From: Microglena sp. YARC
Lineage: Eukaryota; Chlorophyta; Chlorophyceae; Chlamydomonadales; Chlamydomonadaceae
DNA: 64,000 nucleotides
NCBI GenBank assembly: GCA_022414725.1
Contig: CM039463.1
Location: forward strand, 37,718,816 to 37,782,815
Direction: 5' to 3'
The position numbers and the translations under genes are program-made. Below, piece by piece: positions 21,730-31,316 of the stretch. Each line of letters opens with the position of its first letter. The first letter of the stretch is position 1. Below the pieces are notes generated by a model. It ran no database searches. It was given only the letters and a program-made list of their open reading frames with translations, and was not told where the DNA came from.

Positions 21730-21802
21730 TGGAGACGGAGGGCACCGATCCCCCTACCTGTCGCATGCTAAGCGACCGCTCTACCATTTGAGCTACGTCC
21801 CC
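21730..21802 (-). tRNA. tRNA-Ala (AGC)
   Basis: On the minus strand GGGGACG pairs with CGTCTCC (one G-U) to form the acceptor stem. The D arm is GCTC...GAGC. The anticodon stem is GTCGC/GCGAC with loop TTAGCAT, giving anticodon AGC. The variable loop AGGTA is followed by a T stem GGGGG/CCCTC and loop ATCGGTG. The discriminator is A, CCA is not encoded, and a TTTTTT run about 2 bp downstream would end RNA polymerase III transcription. A box TAGCTCAAATGGTAGAGC is standard; the B-box region is ATCGG rather than TTCGA, a mild departure. There is no intron. Confidence 0.93.
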
Positions 21803-21841
21803 TACTATTAAAACAGTTAAAATAAATATTCTCAGAACAGG

Positions 21842-22445
21842 ATGCGAAACGCCAGAAAAAGTCAAATACCTCGGGCGTTTGCTAGGCTGCTTCCTTCACT
21901 CTGGCCCCTTCCTTGGGAAAACAGCCAAAAGGACATTTTGTGGCGCCTTATGGCCGATGGCGTTCCAGGGGCCTCCTCCCGGGTACAGTTCCGTGTTGCC
22001 CTGATGTGCCTTCTGACTGCGACCCCCGCCTCCACTGCTTTTGGACGTGCCCCGTTGCTTTAGCGGTCCGTGAGGCTCTCCAGGTTCCCTTGGCCACCCT
22101 TTCTGCCTGCCCCATCCAGAGAGCTAGCCTCTGGGTGTGCAACCACGCCCCTCCTCAGCCATGGATACCGATGTGTGGGGAATTGTTTGCCTTGCGGCCC
22201 TGTCAGCTATGGATCATGGCCGCCGGCAATTGTGGTGGTTGGCCTCCTCTGTCCGTGGTGAGGCCACTTCCGGCCCTCGCCAGGCCACTCTGCATGAGTT
22301 ATGGGGCCTTCCACCTCCTCAGGTGCCAGCTGTTCGCCCCCTCTCAGAGCGGGCTGGAGCACTTGCTGTGGCTGATTTCTGGGCTCGTATTGCTGATTTT
22401 GTCGCTACAGAAGAGCCCCTCCTGAGTGGGAGGACACGGTGGAGA
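21842..22445 (+). pseudogene. Non-LTR retrotransposon (LINE) ORF2 C-terminal relic
   Basis: Successive frames carry pieces typical of the region after reverse transcriptase in algal and plant LINEs: LWRLMADGVPGAS, then a Cys/His segment ending LHCFWTCPVALAVREALQ, then DVWGIVCLAALSAMDHGRRQLW and AVADFWARIADFV. Changing frame at least twice gives one protein in family order, so this is a frameshifted 3' fragment. No RT or endonuclease domain is present upstream, as expected for a 5'-truncated LINE copy. The tRNA-Ala gene lies 40 bp away on the other strand. Confidence 0.75.
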
Positions 22446-23310
22446 TGATCACCCCTTCATCAGCCATGGTGGGTCCCGTGTTAACATGGGAATTCCCAAC
22501 CCTCCACATACGTCAGTGGCGGATCCTCCGATGGCCCATGACCATTCCCCCGACCATTTGCTTCTCTCCCAGAATGAGCTTCTTCCCCTGATCCTCCCTG
22601 ACATCCTGGATGACTAGCTTGGATTTGTTCTTGTCCCTTTGTAGCAACCGTCTTGTTTCTGGCGGTGTAGGTGATGGGGGGTAGCTTCTGTTTTCACTTC
22701 TCGAGTCTCCGTTTGACTCTTGACCTGTTTGACTACTCTCCTGTGCCCTCTCTCCGTGCTTTAGCTTGATGGTTTCTTGACAGATAGGCTATGGACTCTC
22801 TTAGCTTTTCCCCGCTGGTCTTGGTCTTTCGCTTTTCCTCACGCTTTTTATCGTGTTAGTAGTTCTGCTTAGGTTGTTAAGTGTCCTTTCTTAGCTGTGC
22901 TTTTCCTTGTGGCGTTTTGGCTGACGGCTTGGCCTTGTGTTTGCCTTTAGATAGGGAGTGTTAAGGCCGCCTTTTTAGAGCTCTATGCCTCTCTCCTTGT
23001 TTGTTTGGTGATTTTCCTGTGCCTTTTGTCCTTCACGTCTTCTTGTAGAATCTCGCTTTTTAGGCCTTGGCAACTCTCAGCGACTCAGCCCTTCTACGAT
23101 ATACTCTTTATTCGCTAGTTTCTCTATGCCTTAGTAGTTCGCATTGCTTGTTGTCAAGCCTTTTATTTGCTCTTTCGTACGCTTTTTTGGAGGTCACCTC
23201 CTGGACCAGGTTCTGAGGGGTATGTTGCCCAAACCCTCACTGTTATAAAACTGTCCAGCTGCCTCGGCGCTGTTCAGTCTCGGCATTGAGTTTTGCTGAG
23301 TATGTAACTA
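22446..23310 (+). other. Pyrimidine-rich 3' flank of the LINE relic
   Basis: T/C-rich DNA without coding features. It probably belongs to the LINE 3' region because segments resembling its right part (GGCAGGCAGGCTGTGC, CCTGTCTCGGCAC) reappear at 24590-24640 and 25060-25100. Confidence 0.4.
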
Positions 23311-24136
23311 TATCCTCTCCATGCCTCATGTTATAAAATTGGATGGCAGGCAGGCTGTGCTGCTGTCCTGTCTCGGCACATATTTGCTGAGTTGGTCGAC
23401 CCCCTTAGTGGGACAGACCTGTGCGATACGTACGCGATATCGTCAAATCTTCAAATTTTCAAATCTTCACATCTTCACATCGTCAAATTTCCCAAGGACG
23501 CCGGTAAAAATTTCCGGTTAATTTGACTGGCCTGAACTCTTTCCGACTCGTGTTCGATACCCGTCGGGGGCGGATTACCTCTGAGGGCAATTTTTCGCGT
23601 ACGTATCTCAGGGTTGCGGACTGTGGATTCGGCGTTTTCATTTGTCGTTTCCCTCCTGTCCTGTGGACTCAGTCTAGGGACCTGGAGCACGTCTACGATT
23701 TCCCCTTGAATAATTCGCTTCTTCGTGACTCTCGTAGCTCATTACATCAGCGCATTGTGCTTGACACGGAAATCTGCTCTTTCGCACTAGTTCCTGCAGG
23801 TTGCGAAGTAGCAACTGTAGCCTCGGGAGTTGCTGCACCTGCCTCCATGGAACTTCGGGAAGTCAGAGAGCTAATAAGTTCATTAGCCTTACAGGGCACC
23901 CAGTTGAATAATAATGCCATGCCATGCTACATTGATTCTTGACCCCCCCAATATTAAATTGAACGGATAAGTAAGCAACTGCTTGTGCATCCATCACCAA
24001 GGAGGCTGCCACTGCTGCTTGACGAATATTAAACCACCCCCGGGGCCGACCTCCAGGGGATCCGCCAGGCCCCCCTACTATTTATGCAACGAATCAACTC
24101 TCTCGGGGTTTGGGCATGGCTCTTCCTGCCGTTTTT

Positions 24137-24176
<40 letters not shown>

Positions 24177-25110
24177 CCGTCTCCTTTTCTCTTTAGTCCA
24201 GCCGTGCTTAGTTTGTTGGTGCTGATACTCTAGTTGTAATCTTGCTTGTGGCTTTTAACGTACGGGTAGGGCTGTGTGCTGGCTGCAAAATAGCAAACCT
24301 TTCAGATGCTTATAGCCAACAGGTCTGCCCTGTGTGGTGGATTCCTTATCCTCTGTCAGGTGTGCTTGCTTGCGGAGTCTTGCTACCGGTAGTTAGGCTT
24401 CTGGACACTTTTTGTTAAGCCTGGACTCGCCCTTTACTCCCTGGGGTGCCTATGGTTTATCTCATAGGCACTCTGGTTCTTTCGCCTCCCCTTTCCGCCT
24501 CCTTTTTGCTTGCCTTTTTTATTGTTCTGCTCTTTGTTTGTTTTCCAGGTTTGCGGGGATGTCTCGACAGTCTTCATGCTTGTTACACAATTAGGCGGTA
24601 GGCAGGCTGTGCAGGTGTTCTAACTCAGCACTGTTTTGCTGCATTTATGTAACGATCTCTCTCTCTTGGGAGTCTTGCTAGTTTAGTTTGTGGACACTCT
24701 GTGTTTAGTCTGGACACTCCCTTTTCTCCCTGGAGTGCCTGTGGTATATCCCCTAGGCACTTTGGTCCTTTTCTGCAATGTGGTTGTGCTGATTTGAATT
24801 GTGTTCATTTCCTTCCGAGGGCTCAATCGCTGCATCTTCATTTGCTCTTAGCGCGTGCCCTTGGTTGTCTTTAGCTTGTTTCCTTCTCGGTCCCTCTCTC
24901 GTGTTTCTTGGGCTTGGTGCTCTGGATTGCCCGACTTGGCATCTCTCCCCTTTCCGCCTACTGTTTGCTTGCTTTCCTGGTCTGTTATGCTCCTTGCTTG
25001 TTTTCAAGGTTTGTGGGAGTGCCTCAAAAATCCTCATGCTTCCTGTTCAAAAATTCGACGGTAGGCAGGCTGCGCTTCTGTCCTGTCTATGCACTGTGTT
25101 GTCGAATATA
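23311..25110 (+). repeat. Three partial copies of an interspersed segment; a 139-codon open frame
   Basis: Words GGCAGGCAGGCTGTGCTGCTGTCC (23342), GGTAGGCAGGCTGTGCAGG (24596) and GGTAGGCAGGCTGCGCTTCTG (25060) mark three copies. Two of them also share a 150-bp block CTGGACAC...CCCTGGRGTGCCT...TAGGCAC (24390-24480 and 24680-24770). The frame 23523-23942 (plus, 139 codons, start MTGLNSFRLVFDTRRG) is open and not low-complexity, but I recognise no domain; it may be a fragment of a mobile-element ORF. A run of about 34 C lies at 24138-24171. Confidence 0.5.
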
Positions 25111-25560
25111 TGTTGCGATCGCTATCTACAGCATTTCTTCCAAACATGTGCTTTTACCTCATGCAGGCGTACAAATCCGAAGATCGCCCCAAAACAGTAT
25201 TGGATGGGTGCAGTGTAAGTATTGATCAGTAATCCATCTAATATATTGGTAAAATCTATATCAAGGTCCATTTCTTTCCTTGCAAGCAAGCAAGGTGGGC
25301 GATACATACTCGGGAAGGCAATGCCAAGACCTGACACAACGGCAACTGCAAACAAGCCGTGTAAATCTTTTTTTGGTGAAAAGACTTTCACCCAAGGATG
25401 TGGCTATCCCGACACCAAGGATTCAGTTCGAATGGCGTTGCCACTCCTACAAAAGAGTAGGCGCACTTAGGTATAGATATGAATAGAAGTTCAATCTATT
25501 TGGAAAACATATACGATAGTCTAGAAGTATCTTGATTCTTTGAGGTTGGGCAAGTCCATT
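25110..25560. other. Unassigned intergenic DNA
   Basis: A minus-strand frame (25122-25391, 89 codons) is open, but it has no motif and no convincing splice context. I see no repeat structure. Confidence 0.3.
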
Positions 25561-25819
25561 TAGTCTAAGTTGGCTGCTTCCTGGACAGTAACATGCATAC
25601 AAATGATTATTATGAAACCGTCTAACCAGTGTTGTTCAGTTCTGTTGCCTCTCTGGTTCTTTACTGTCGGCCCAGTCAACCCGTCCGGCTATACCCTAAA
25701 CCCAGCCACCCTTATGATGGCTGCGCTCATTCTCTTAGGATTCGTCCGTGTCTCTGTAAAATGTTCTGTGTGTCATTCCCCTTTGATCAGTGCCCGTGCT
25801 CGGTTGACAATGTGGGGAG

Positions 25820-26380
25820 TGTCCGTTGCGTCGCAGACACAGATTTTAGAGGGTCCGTTGCATGTCAAAGAAAAGGGTGCGTCGCAGACGCAGGTTAGGG
25901 GCCTGGGTGCGTTGCAGACGCAGATTTTGGAAGCACTTGTATCTCAAGAAGCATATGTTGAAACAGGCTGCGTCTCAGGGAGCAGATGTGGGGTCCCCCT
26001 GAACAACTCTGATACTGATATCAACAACCTGAATCCAAATCCCACGTGTCACTGGTTTGTGTCGGGAGACCCACCTCCTGGGGTGAAAGTCCTTTCACAA
26101 CTTAAAAAAACTGCAAGAGCCATTGCGATTATCACGGTTCTCCTTTTCAGCCACCAGCAGCAGCTCCTAGACAGTTTCTGTGATAATGATATCAACAACC
26201 TGCAAGAGCGATTGGAATTATCACGGTCCTTTTTTTCAGCCATCTGCAAGAGCTTCTAGGTAGCTTCCGTGATAATGATATCAGCAAACTGCATGAGCCA
26301 TTCCCAGGATCACGGTTCTTCTTTTCAACCGTCAGCAGCAGCTTCTAGGCAGCTTCTGTGGCTTGCTACCCAACCAAACC
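25820..26380. repeat. Two short tandem arrays: GTCGCAGACGCAG and a ~92-bp unit
   Basis: 25825-25930 has three to four units containing GCGTCGCAGACGCAG. 26095-26370 has three units of about 92 bp with CTGCAAGAGC, GATTATCACGGTTCT, TTTTCAGCC, CAGCAGCTTCTAG and GTGATAATGATATCAACA. The CAGCAGCTTCTAGGCAGC core is the arm of the foldback element annotated at 27636-27825, so this array was seeded by such an element. 26041-26100 (GTGTCGGGAGACCCACCTCC) also matches 20080-20120. Confidence 0.65.
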
Positions 26381-26764
26381 TGTAGCAACGTAGTGCATCT
26401 AGAAGCTGATGTAATCATCTTTCCATTTATCTTGAAATCTTGGGGTTTAGCGCAATGGCTGGCTCAGGGAGCTGCCTAGAAGGAGCTTCTCGTAGCTGAA
26501 AAGAAAGGCAATGGCGATTATACACTCGTACAATTTATGCATGATATGGTATGACTCCCGAGTCCTATCATGTACTCCCTAGCAGGTTTCCCATGAGACG
26601 GAACCCCCCAGTATGTATGTTATACACGCTACTTGTCCGTGCTGTAGCGACGTAGTCCAAGCTCAGGCGCAGGGGGTCTGCGAAACCAAATAAACCCAAC
26701 ATGGTAGCTATTCTACAGTATGTAAACATGCGTGCAAACAGGAAGGTTCCCTCAACCTCAAGCC

Positions 26765-26998
26765 TGTGGCATGGCGTACTAATTTTTGGCGGAGCCCCCT
26801 CTTCAATGGGGCGGGAGCCCCCAGGGTTACTCATTTGTCCGTTTGACCGAAAAATTTCTTGAAGCCCGACACGTCAGCCAACGGTCGCGTAACTAACTCG
26901 CTTCGGTCAGCTCCATCGTTGCCGACTTTCGTTCCGTTGCCAACACACTCCGCCAATTTTCCGCGTCGCTTGCGACGCTGCATAGGACCTGTCAATTT
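26765..26998 (+). mobile_element. GC-rich dispersed element, copy 1
   Basis: It starts near TTTTTGGCGGAGCCCCC and ends GCGACGCTGCATAGGACCTGT. Internal landmarks are a GGGGGC hairpin, CATTTGTCCGTTTGACCG, CCCGACACGTCAGCCAACGG and CTCGCTTCGGTCAGCTCCATCG. Other copies: 35113-35335, 40308-40553 and 42838-43025 (plus), 33350-33562 and 40995-41210 (minus). It is non-coding and probably a non-autonomous element. Confidence 0.75.
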
Positions 26999-27635
26999 GT
27001 ACACGCTACTTGGATGCCGCCGCAGGTGGCCTGTGTAACTCATTCCTAGTTCTACATTATTGATAAGGTGAGTGCAACAGCAGAGCCCCAAATAAGGCAT
27101 GCTTAAAAAATAGTCAAACTTCTATATTGTATTAGTCCCGGAGTGATAATTTATAATGACGACTGCATTTTTCATGGTGCTCTACTGGACTTCAAATGTG
27201 CCCGCGGCTTGACGCAGCCAAGTAGGACTAATGGACACCCAGAGCCTGATAAACAAAGGATTATGACTGGAGGGGCATGGTGTTAGGGGGACCCTCTTGT
27301 ACGCCGCAGCTGGGGGAAATCACCATGGCAAGAGCAGAGTATATAAAGAGAAGAGCAGGGTATATAAATGATTTCTCCAGAGGGTGACCCCTCCTCCTCC
27401 CCCCCTATTAGTGGTTGGTCCCAGTGCAAGCAAACGGGCATAACATACACAATTCTCCTTCCTCTTCTTTTTTATTTCACCACTTGCAGTAGCTTCTAGC
27501 CCACTCCCCGGGCTGGCCTCTGGGCCGCACCCAAAGTTTGCAATTGCTTTGAATACCGGTGGTGATGCTTATATATAACGTTTTGTTATAGAACGCCCAT
27601 CACTCCAGCTTTTGGGCACACCACCTACATAGTTT

Positions 27636-27825
27636 TCCTTTTTAGCTACGAGCAGCAGCTTCTAGGCAGCTCCCTGATCCAGCCACTGGTCTAAGCCCCA
27701 AGTTCCAACAGTCCTGGACAGCAGATTCTGTCATCTTCCAGACACACTAAGTTGCATTAGCTTTGGCTGAATAGCCAGTCAGGGGAGCTGCCTAGAAGCT
27801 GCTGCTTTGAGCTACAAATAAAAAC
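27636..27825. mobile_element. Foldback MITE (AGCAGCTTCTAGGCAGCTCC family)
   Basis: Arms of about 40-55 bp, TTTTAGCTACGAGCAGCAGC...GGCAGCTCC and its reverse complement GGAGCTGCCTAGAAGC...GAGCTACAAA, flank a ~90-bp centre. Related, more decayed copies lie at about 26330-26510, 41825-41870 and 52620-52765. Just outside, CCAGCTTTTGGGCACACCACC (27606) is repeated at 27963. Confidence 0.75.
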
Positions 27826-28029
27826 ACTTAACTCCTAACTAAAGCTCCTTCTATCACTCCGCACTGTCAATTTAGGGGGCACCCTTTTCTGCACCCCTGT
27901 GGGACTAGTATTACCCAAAGTGCAAAATCAAAGGTGCCGAAGACCCCCCAAATTTGCAGTGCCAGCTTTTGGGCGCACCACCTAACTGAAGCTACCAACA
28001 TCAGTGCCTATCCGTGTATTGTAGAATTA

Positions 28030-28175
28030 AATGATTACTGTAGCACGAACTCAGGGCCCCTGTCGATAAAAATATTATTTGGGGTTCAGTTCATCAGCAC
28101 CTTGTATTTTTAAGCCCTTCCTAACACGGCTGGGCAAGTCCCTTTAGCCTATTTGGCCTACCCCTGGACTGTAAC
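28030..28175 (-). repeat. Dispersed repeat with TATG tail, minus copy
   Basis: Reverse complement of the 10275-10440 family. It runs from GTAGCACGAACTCAGGGCCC to GCCTACCCCTGGACTGTAAC and ends in CATGCATACATACATA, the simple-repeat tail. Confidence 0.75.
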
Positions 28176-28241
28176 ATGCATACATACATAGTGCCTATCC
28201 GCAGAAGCTAGTGACTCTAGTATGCAGCAGGTACCTATACA

Positions 28242-28416
28242 TAGGGAACGTCAACTAATATTAGTGTTTGAAAAACTAATATTAACTAATATTATTATAG
28301 TGTCACAATAATATTAGTTTTTGAAACAAATTTAAAATTCTGGTGAGACGGCTCGTCCGACTAATATTATATAATATTATTTATTCACTAATATTATATT
28401 ACATAGCCGACCCCTA
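28242..28416 (+). mobile_element. MITE of the AATATTAG family
   Basis: Begins TAGGGAACG and ends GCCGACCCCTA, an inverted-repeat pair. The interior is AT-rich with CTAATATTA palindromes and the constant block TTCTGGTGAGACGGCTCGTC. Other copies: 36564-36740 (plus), 32768-32936 and 34085-34284 (minus), and two in the B3 intron (about 15435-15600, 16985-17165). Confidence 0.8.
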
Positions 28417-28429
28417 CCTATATACGGTA

Positions 28430-28786
28430 TAGGGACCGGCATATCATATGATGTGCCGACCAAAGGCGAGTACGCTATCATATGATGTCATACAAATTGC
28501 ATCATGTGATATTGTACATAAATGGTAACTCTAGCTTAGTCAGACTGCCGGCATCATACAAAATCATATGATGACATGATATCATATCACCGTCGCCTAC
28601 CTATATAACGTAGAGTATTTTTACCCATCATGGCATCTGGCCTGATATCTAGGCATTGGAATATAATATGATGTTGGCCAAAGGTGAGTATGAGATCAAT
28701 ATATCATATGATATTGTATTTAAATTGGAACTTTAGCCTAGTCAGACTGCCGTCATCAGATGATGACATGATATCATATCATCGTC
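28430..28786 (+). mobile_element. Two adjacent ATCATATGAT-family MITEs
   Basis: The first (28430-28603) starts TAGGGACCGGCATATCATAT and ends ATATCACCGTCGCCTA. The second (about 28655-28786) is shorter at its 5' end and ends ATATCATCGTCGCCTA. They share AAAGG(C/T)GAGTA and AGTCAGACTGCCG. The end of the second supplies the target duplicated by the SINE next to it. Confidence 0.75.
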
Positions 28787-28796
28787 GCCTACCTGT

Positions 28797-29011
28797 AAAG
28801 GGTAATGATAACGCCTGGTGGGGTGTGGTGTTAAGGGAACCCGTCGTACGTGGGTAGGGAGCGGTCTTCTACCTCAACAGGACAAGCTACCATCGCGGTT
28901 GACAACGACCTGCAACGCCAAGAGCGACCGAAGAGGGGATCGAACCCCCGACTCTTCGTCCTCAAGCGATTTGGTCTACCACTAGACCAATGTACATCAC
29001 TGAAAGGGGCT
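28797..29011 (-). mobile_element. tRNA-derived SINE, copy 2 (minus strand)
   Basis: On the minus strand the head carries TGGTCTAGTGGTAGACCA (A-box region) and GGGGGTTCGATCCCC (B box). The body and the tail CCAGGCGTTATCATTACC follow as in copies 1 and 3. It is flanked by the 10-bp duplication GCCTACCTGT (28787-28796 and 29012-29021). The target is the terminal sequence of a MITE, so the SINE arrived later. A diverged tail fragment (GGTGTTAGGGGGACCC) lies at about 27278. Confidence 0.88.
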
Positions 29012-29139
29012 GCCTACCTGTCTGAAGTACAGTGGTTCTATCCATCATGGCATTGGGCCAGATATCACCATGCGTAAAAACACTGTCCTAAATACTTCAC
29101 CTCAACTCCCCATATGTACAACCTGATGACAAAGGGGTA

Positions 29140-29850
29140 CAGCCGGTGCCTCTATCACTGCCCAGCTGCCTAACACAATGGCTCGAGTGTGCAGAAAGTA
29201 CCTCCACCACTGCACATCTGTGTAACCTGGTGAATCAAGCATACAACCGGTGACTCTATCACTGCCCAGCTGCCTAACACAATGGCTCGAGTGCGCAGAA
29301 GCGACCTCCACCACGTCACATCTGTGTAACCTGGTGAATCAAGCAAACAACCGGTGACTCTATCACTGCCCAGCTGCCTAACACAATGGCTTGAGTGAGC
29401 AGAAGCTACCTCCACCACTGCACATCTATGTAACCTGGTGAATCAAGCAAACAACCGGTGACTCTATCACTGCCCAGCTGCCTAACACAATGGCTCGAGT
29501 GCGCAGAAGCTACCTCCACCACTGCACATCTGTGTAACCTGGTGAATCAAGCATACAACCGGTGACTCTATCACTGCCCAGCTGCCTAACACAATGGCTC
29601 TAGTGTGCAGAAGCTACCTCCACCACTGCATATCTGTGTAACCTGGTGAATCAAGCATACAACCGGTGACTCTATCGCTGCCCAGCTGCCTAACACAATG
29701 GCTCTAGTGTGCAGAAGGTACCTCCACCAATGCACATCTGTGTAACCTGGTGAATCAAGCATACAACCGGTGACTCTATCACTGCCCAGCTGCCTAACAC
29801 AATGGCTCGAGTGTGCAGAAGGTACCTCCACCACTGCACATTTATGGGAT
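29140..29850. repeat. 104-bp tandem array downstream of the cyclin gene
   Basis: Six near-identical 104-bp units start (at CCTGGTGAAT) at 29226, 29330, 29434, 29538, 29642 and 29746. They contain CAACCGGTGACTCTATCACTGCCCAGCTGCC and GCAGAAGCTACCTCCACCACTGC. Identity is about 95%, showing recent homogenisation. The array lies 3' of the cyclin stop codon. The minus-strand frames through it are repeat translations. Confidence 0.9.
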
Positions 29851-30579
29851 CTGATGACTATAGTGTACAACAGCTACCTCCATCTCTCCCCATATGCACA
29901 ACCCGATTATTCAGACGTACTAAAAGTTCCTCCACCAATGCACATCTGTGTAACTTGGGGATTCAAGCATACCGCAGACACCTCCATCAATGCCCAGTTG
30001 CAAAACACGATGGGTCTAGTGTGCAGCGGGTACCTCCATCGCTACCCATCTTGGCAACCTGTTGATTCAAGCATACCGCAGACACCTCCATCAATGCCCA
30101 GTTGCGATGGCTATAGTGTACAGAAGCTACCTCTTCACTGCCCATCACTCACATGCTGTGCAACCTGTTGCCGCAAGATTCGGCAGGGTGTGCTAGATAG
30201 CCAGTCGGCTTCCTTTTTTTTGGTTCCTCTACCAGTGCACGTCTGTGTAACCTGAGGATTCAAGCATATCGCAGACACCTCCATCAATGCCCACTTGCCT
30301 AACACAATGGCTGCAGCGTGCAGCGGGTACCTCCATCGCTGCCCATCTGTACAACCTGTTGATTCAAGCGTACTGCAGACACCTCCATCAATTCCCAGTT
30401 GCGATGGCTCTAGTGTACAGAACCTACCTCATCACTTCCATGCTGTGCAACCTGTTGATTCAAACGTTCTACAGGTTCCTCCACCAATGCACATCTGTGT
30501 AACCTGGGGATTCAAGAATACAGCAGACACCTTCATCAATGCCCAGTTGCGATGGATCAAGTGTACAGAAGCTACCTCA
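29850..30579. repeat. Diverged repeats, including a copy of the cyclin C-terminal end
   Basis: Variable 60-110-bp units share GATTCAAGCATACCGCAGACACC, TCCATCAATGCCCAGTTGC and GTGTAACCTG. The block 30098-30220 matches 30546-30663, which includes the last ~25 codons and stop of the cyclin gene (TGCCCATCACTC, CCGCAAGA, GCCAGTCGGCTTC). The copy is no longer open. The array therefore incorporates the 3' end of the gene. Confidence 0.75.
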
Positions 30580-31316
30580 TCATTGCCCATCACTCCCATT
30601 CTGTGCAGCCTGTTCCCGCAAGACATGGCGGGGAATGCTAATTAACCAGTTGGCTTCTGTATCCTCCTCCTCCTCATCTTCATCCTCCTCTGTATCCTCC
30701 TCTGTATCCTCCTCTGAAAAAACATTTCCGTAACCTTCTGCATCATCGTCAGGGCCCAACCCCTCCCACAAAATCATGACGGCGTGCATCAATGTGCGAA
30801 TCGTCTCGCGGGTTCCAATGTTGACCTCGGGAAATGGGAGGGGATCCCAGGCCGGGCAATCCCACAGCTTGTCCTGGTACAGCATGAGAGCTAAGGTCAT
30901 GACACACTGCACAAGCTCGCCCACCCGGTAGCCTGAGTGAAGCTCAAACGCGGGTAGCCAGGAAAGCGCGTCGATTTTTAGATCAGGATAGTTTATAACC
31001 CAAGGATCGTACGTCAGTCGCAGATCAATGCGGAAATCATACATGACACCTGTTCGCAACATCGTAAGCAACACGGCTGCGGCGGAAAGTAGGGAGGGCT
31101 TGTACTGCAGCATGCGCCGTTCTTGCAGGGATCTCTCCAGCACCTGCACGCATTGCTCGCGTGTCCAGCGTGTGACGTACGGGGCGAGGGGCCCATTCGC
31201 ATCTACGAGGGAGGCTTGGAAGGTGAGTGCCGTTGGGAGAGAGAGCTTGTAGCCTAGTACATTCAGCATTTCCTTCTCCATGTTCAGGAGGCCTTGAGGT
31301 GTAATCTGGTCGGGTT
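30580..31316 (-). CDS. Cyclin, last exon (end of N-box, C-terminal cyclin fold, acidic tail)
   Basis: Acceptor CGCAG at 31317-31319, two nucleotides completing a Glu codon, 244 further codons and TGA at 30582-30580. It encodes ITPQGLLNMEKEMLNVLGY (last helix of the first cyclin fold), SLPTALTF (start of the second fold) and LQYKPSLLSAAAVLLTML. A segment of about 85 residues without family match and an acidic run of about 24 residues (Glu/Asp/Thr, encoded by CTCCTC repeats at 30655-30715) follow. The tail ends NGSDGQ. The unspliced upstream sequence is the CACAACC minisatellite. Confidence 0.92.

Noticed and set aside
25122..25391. 89-codon minus-strand frame as a gene
   Set aside because: No domain motif, no clear splice context and no neighbouring exons.
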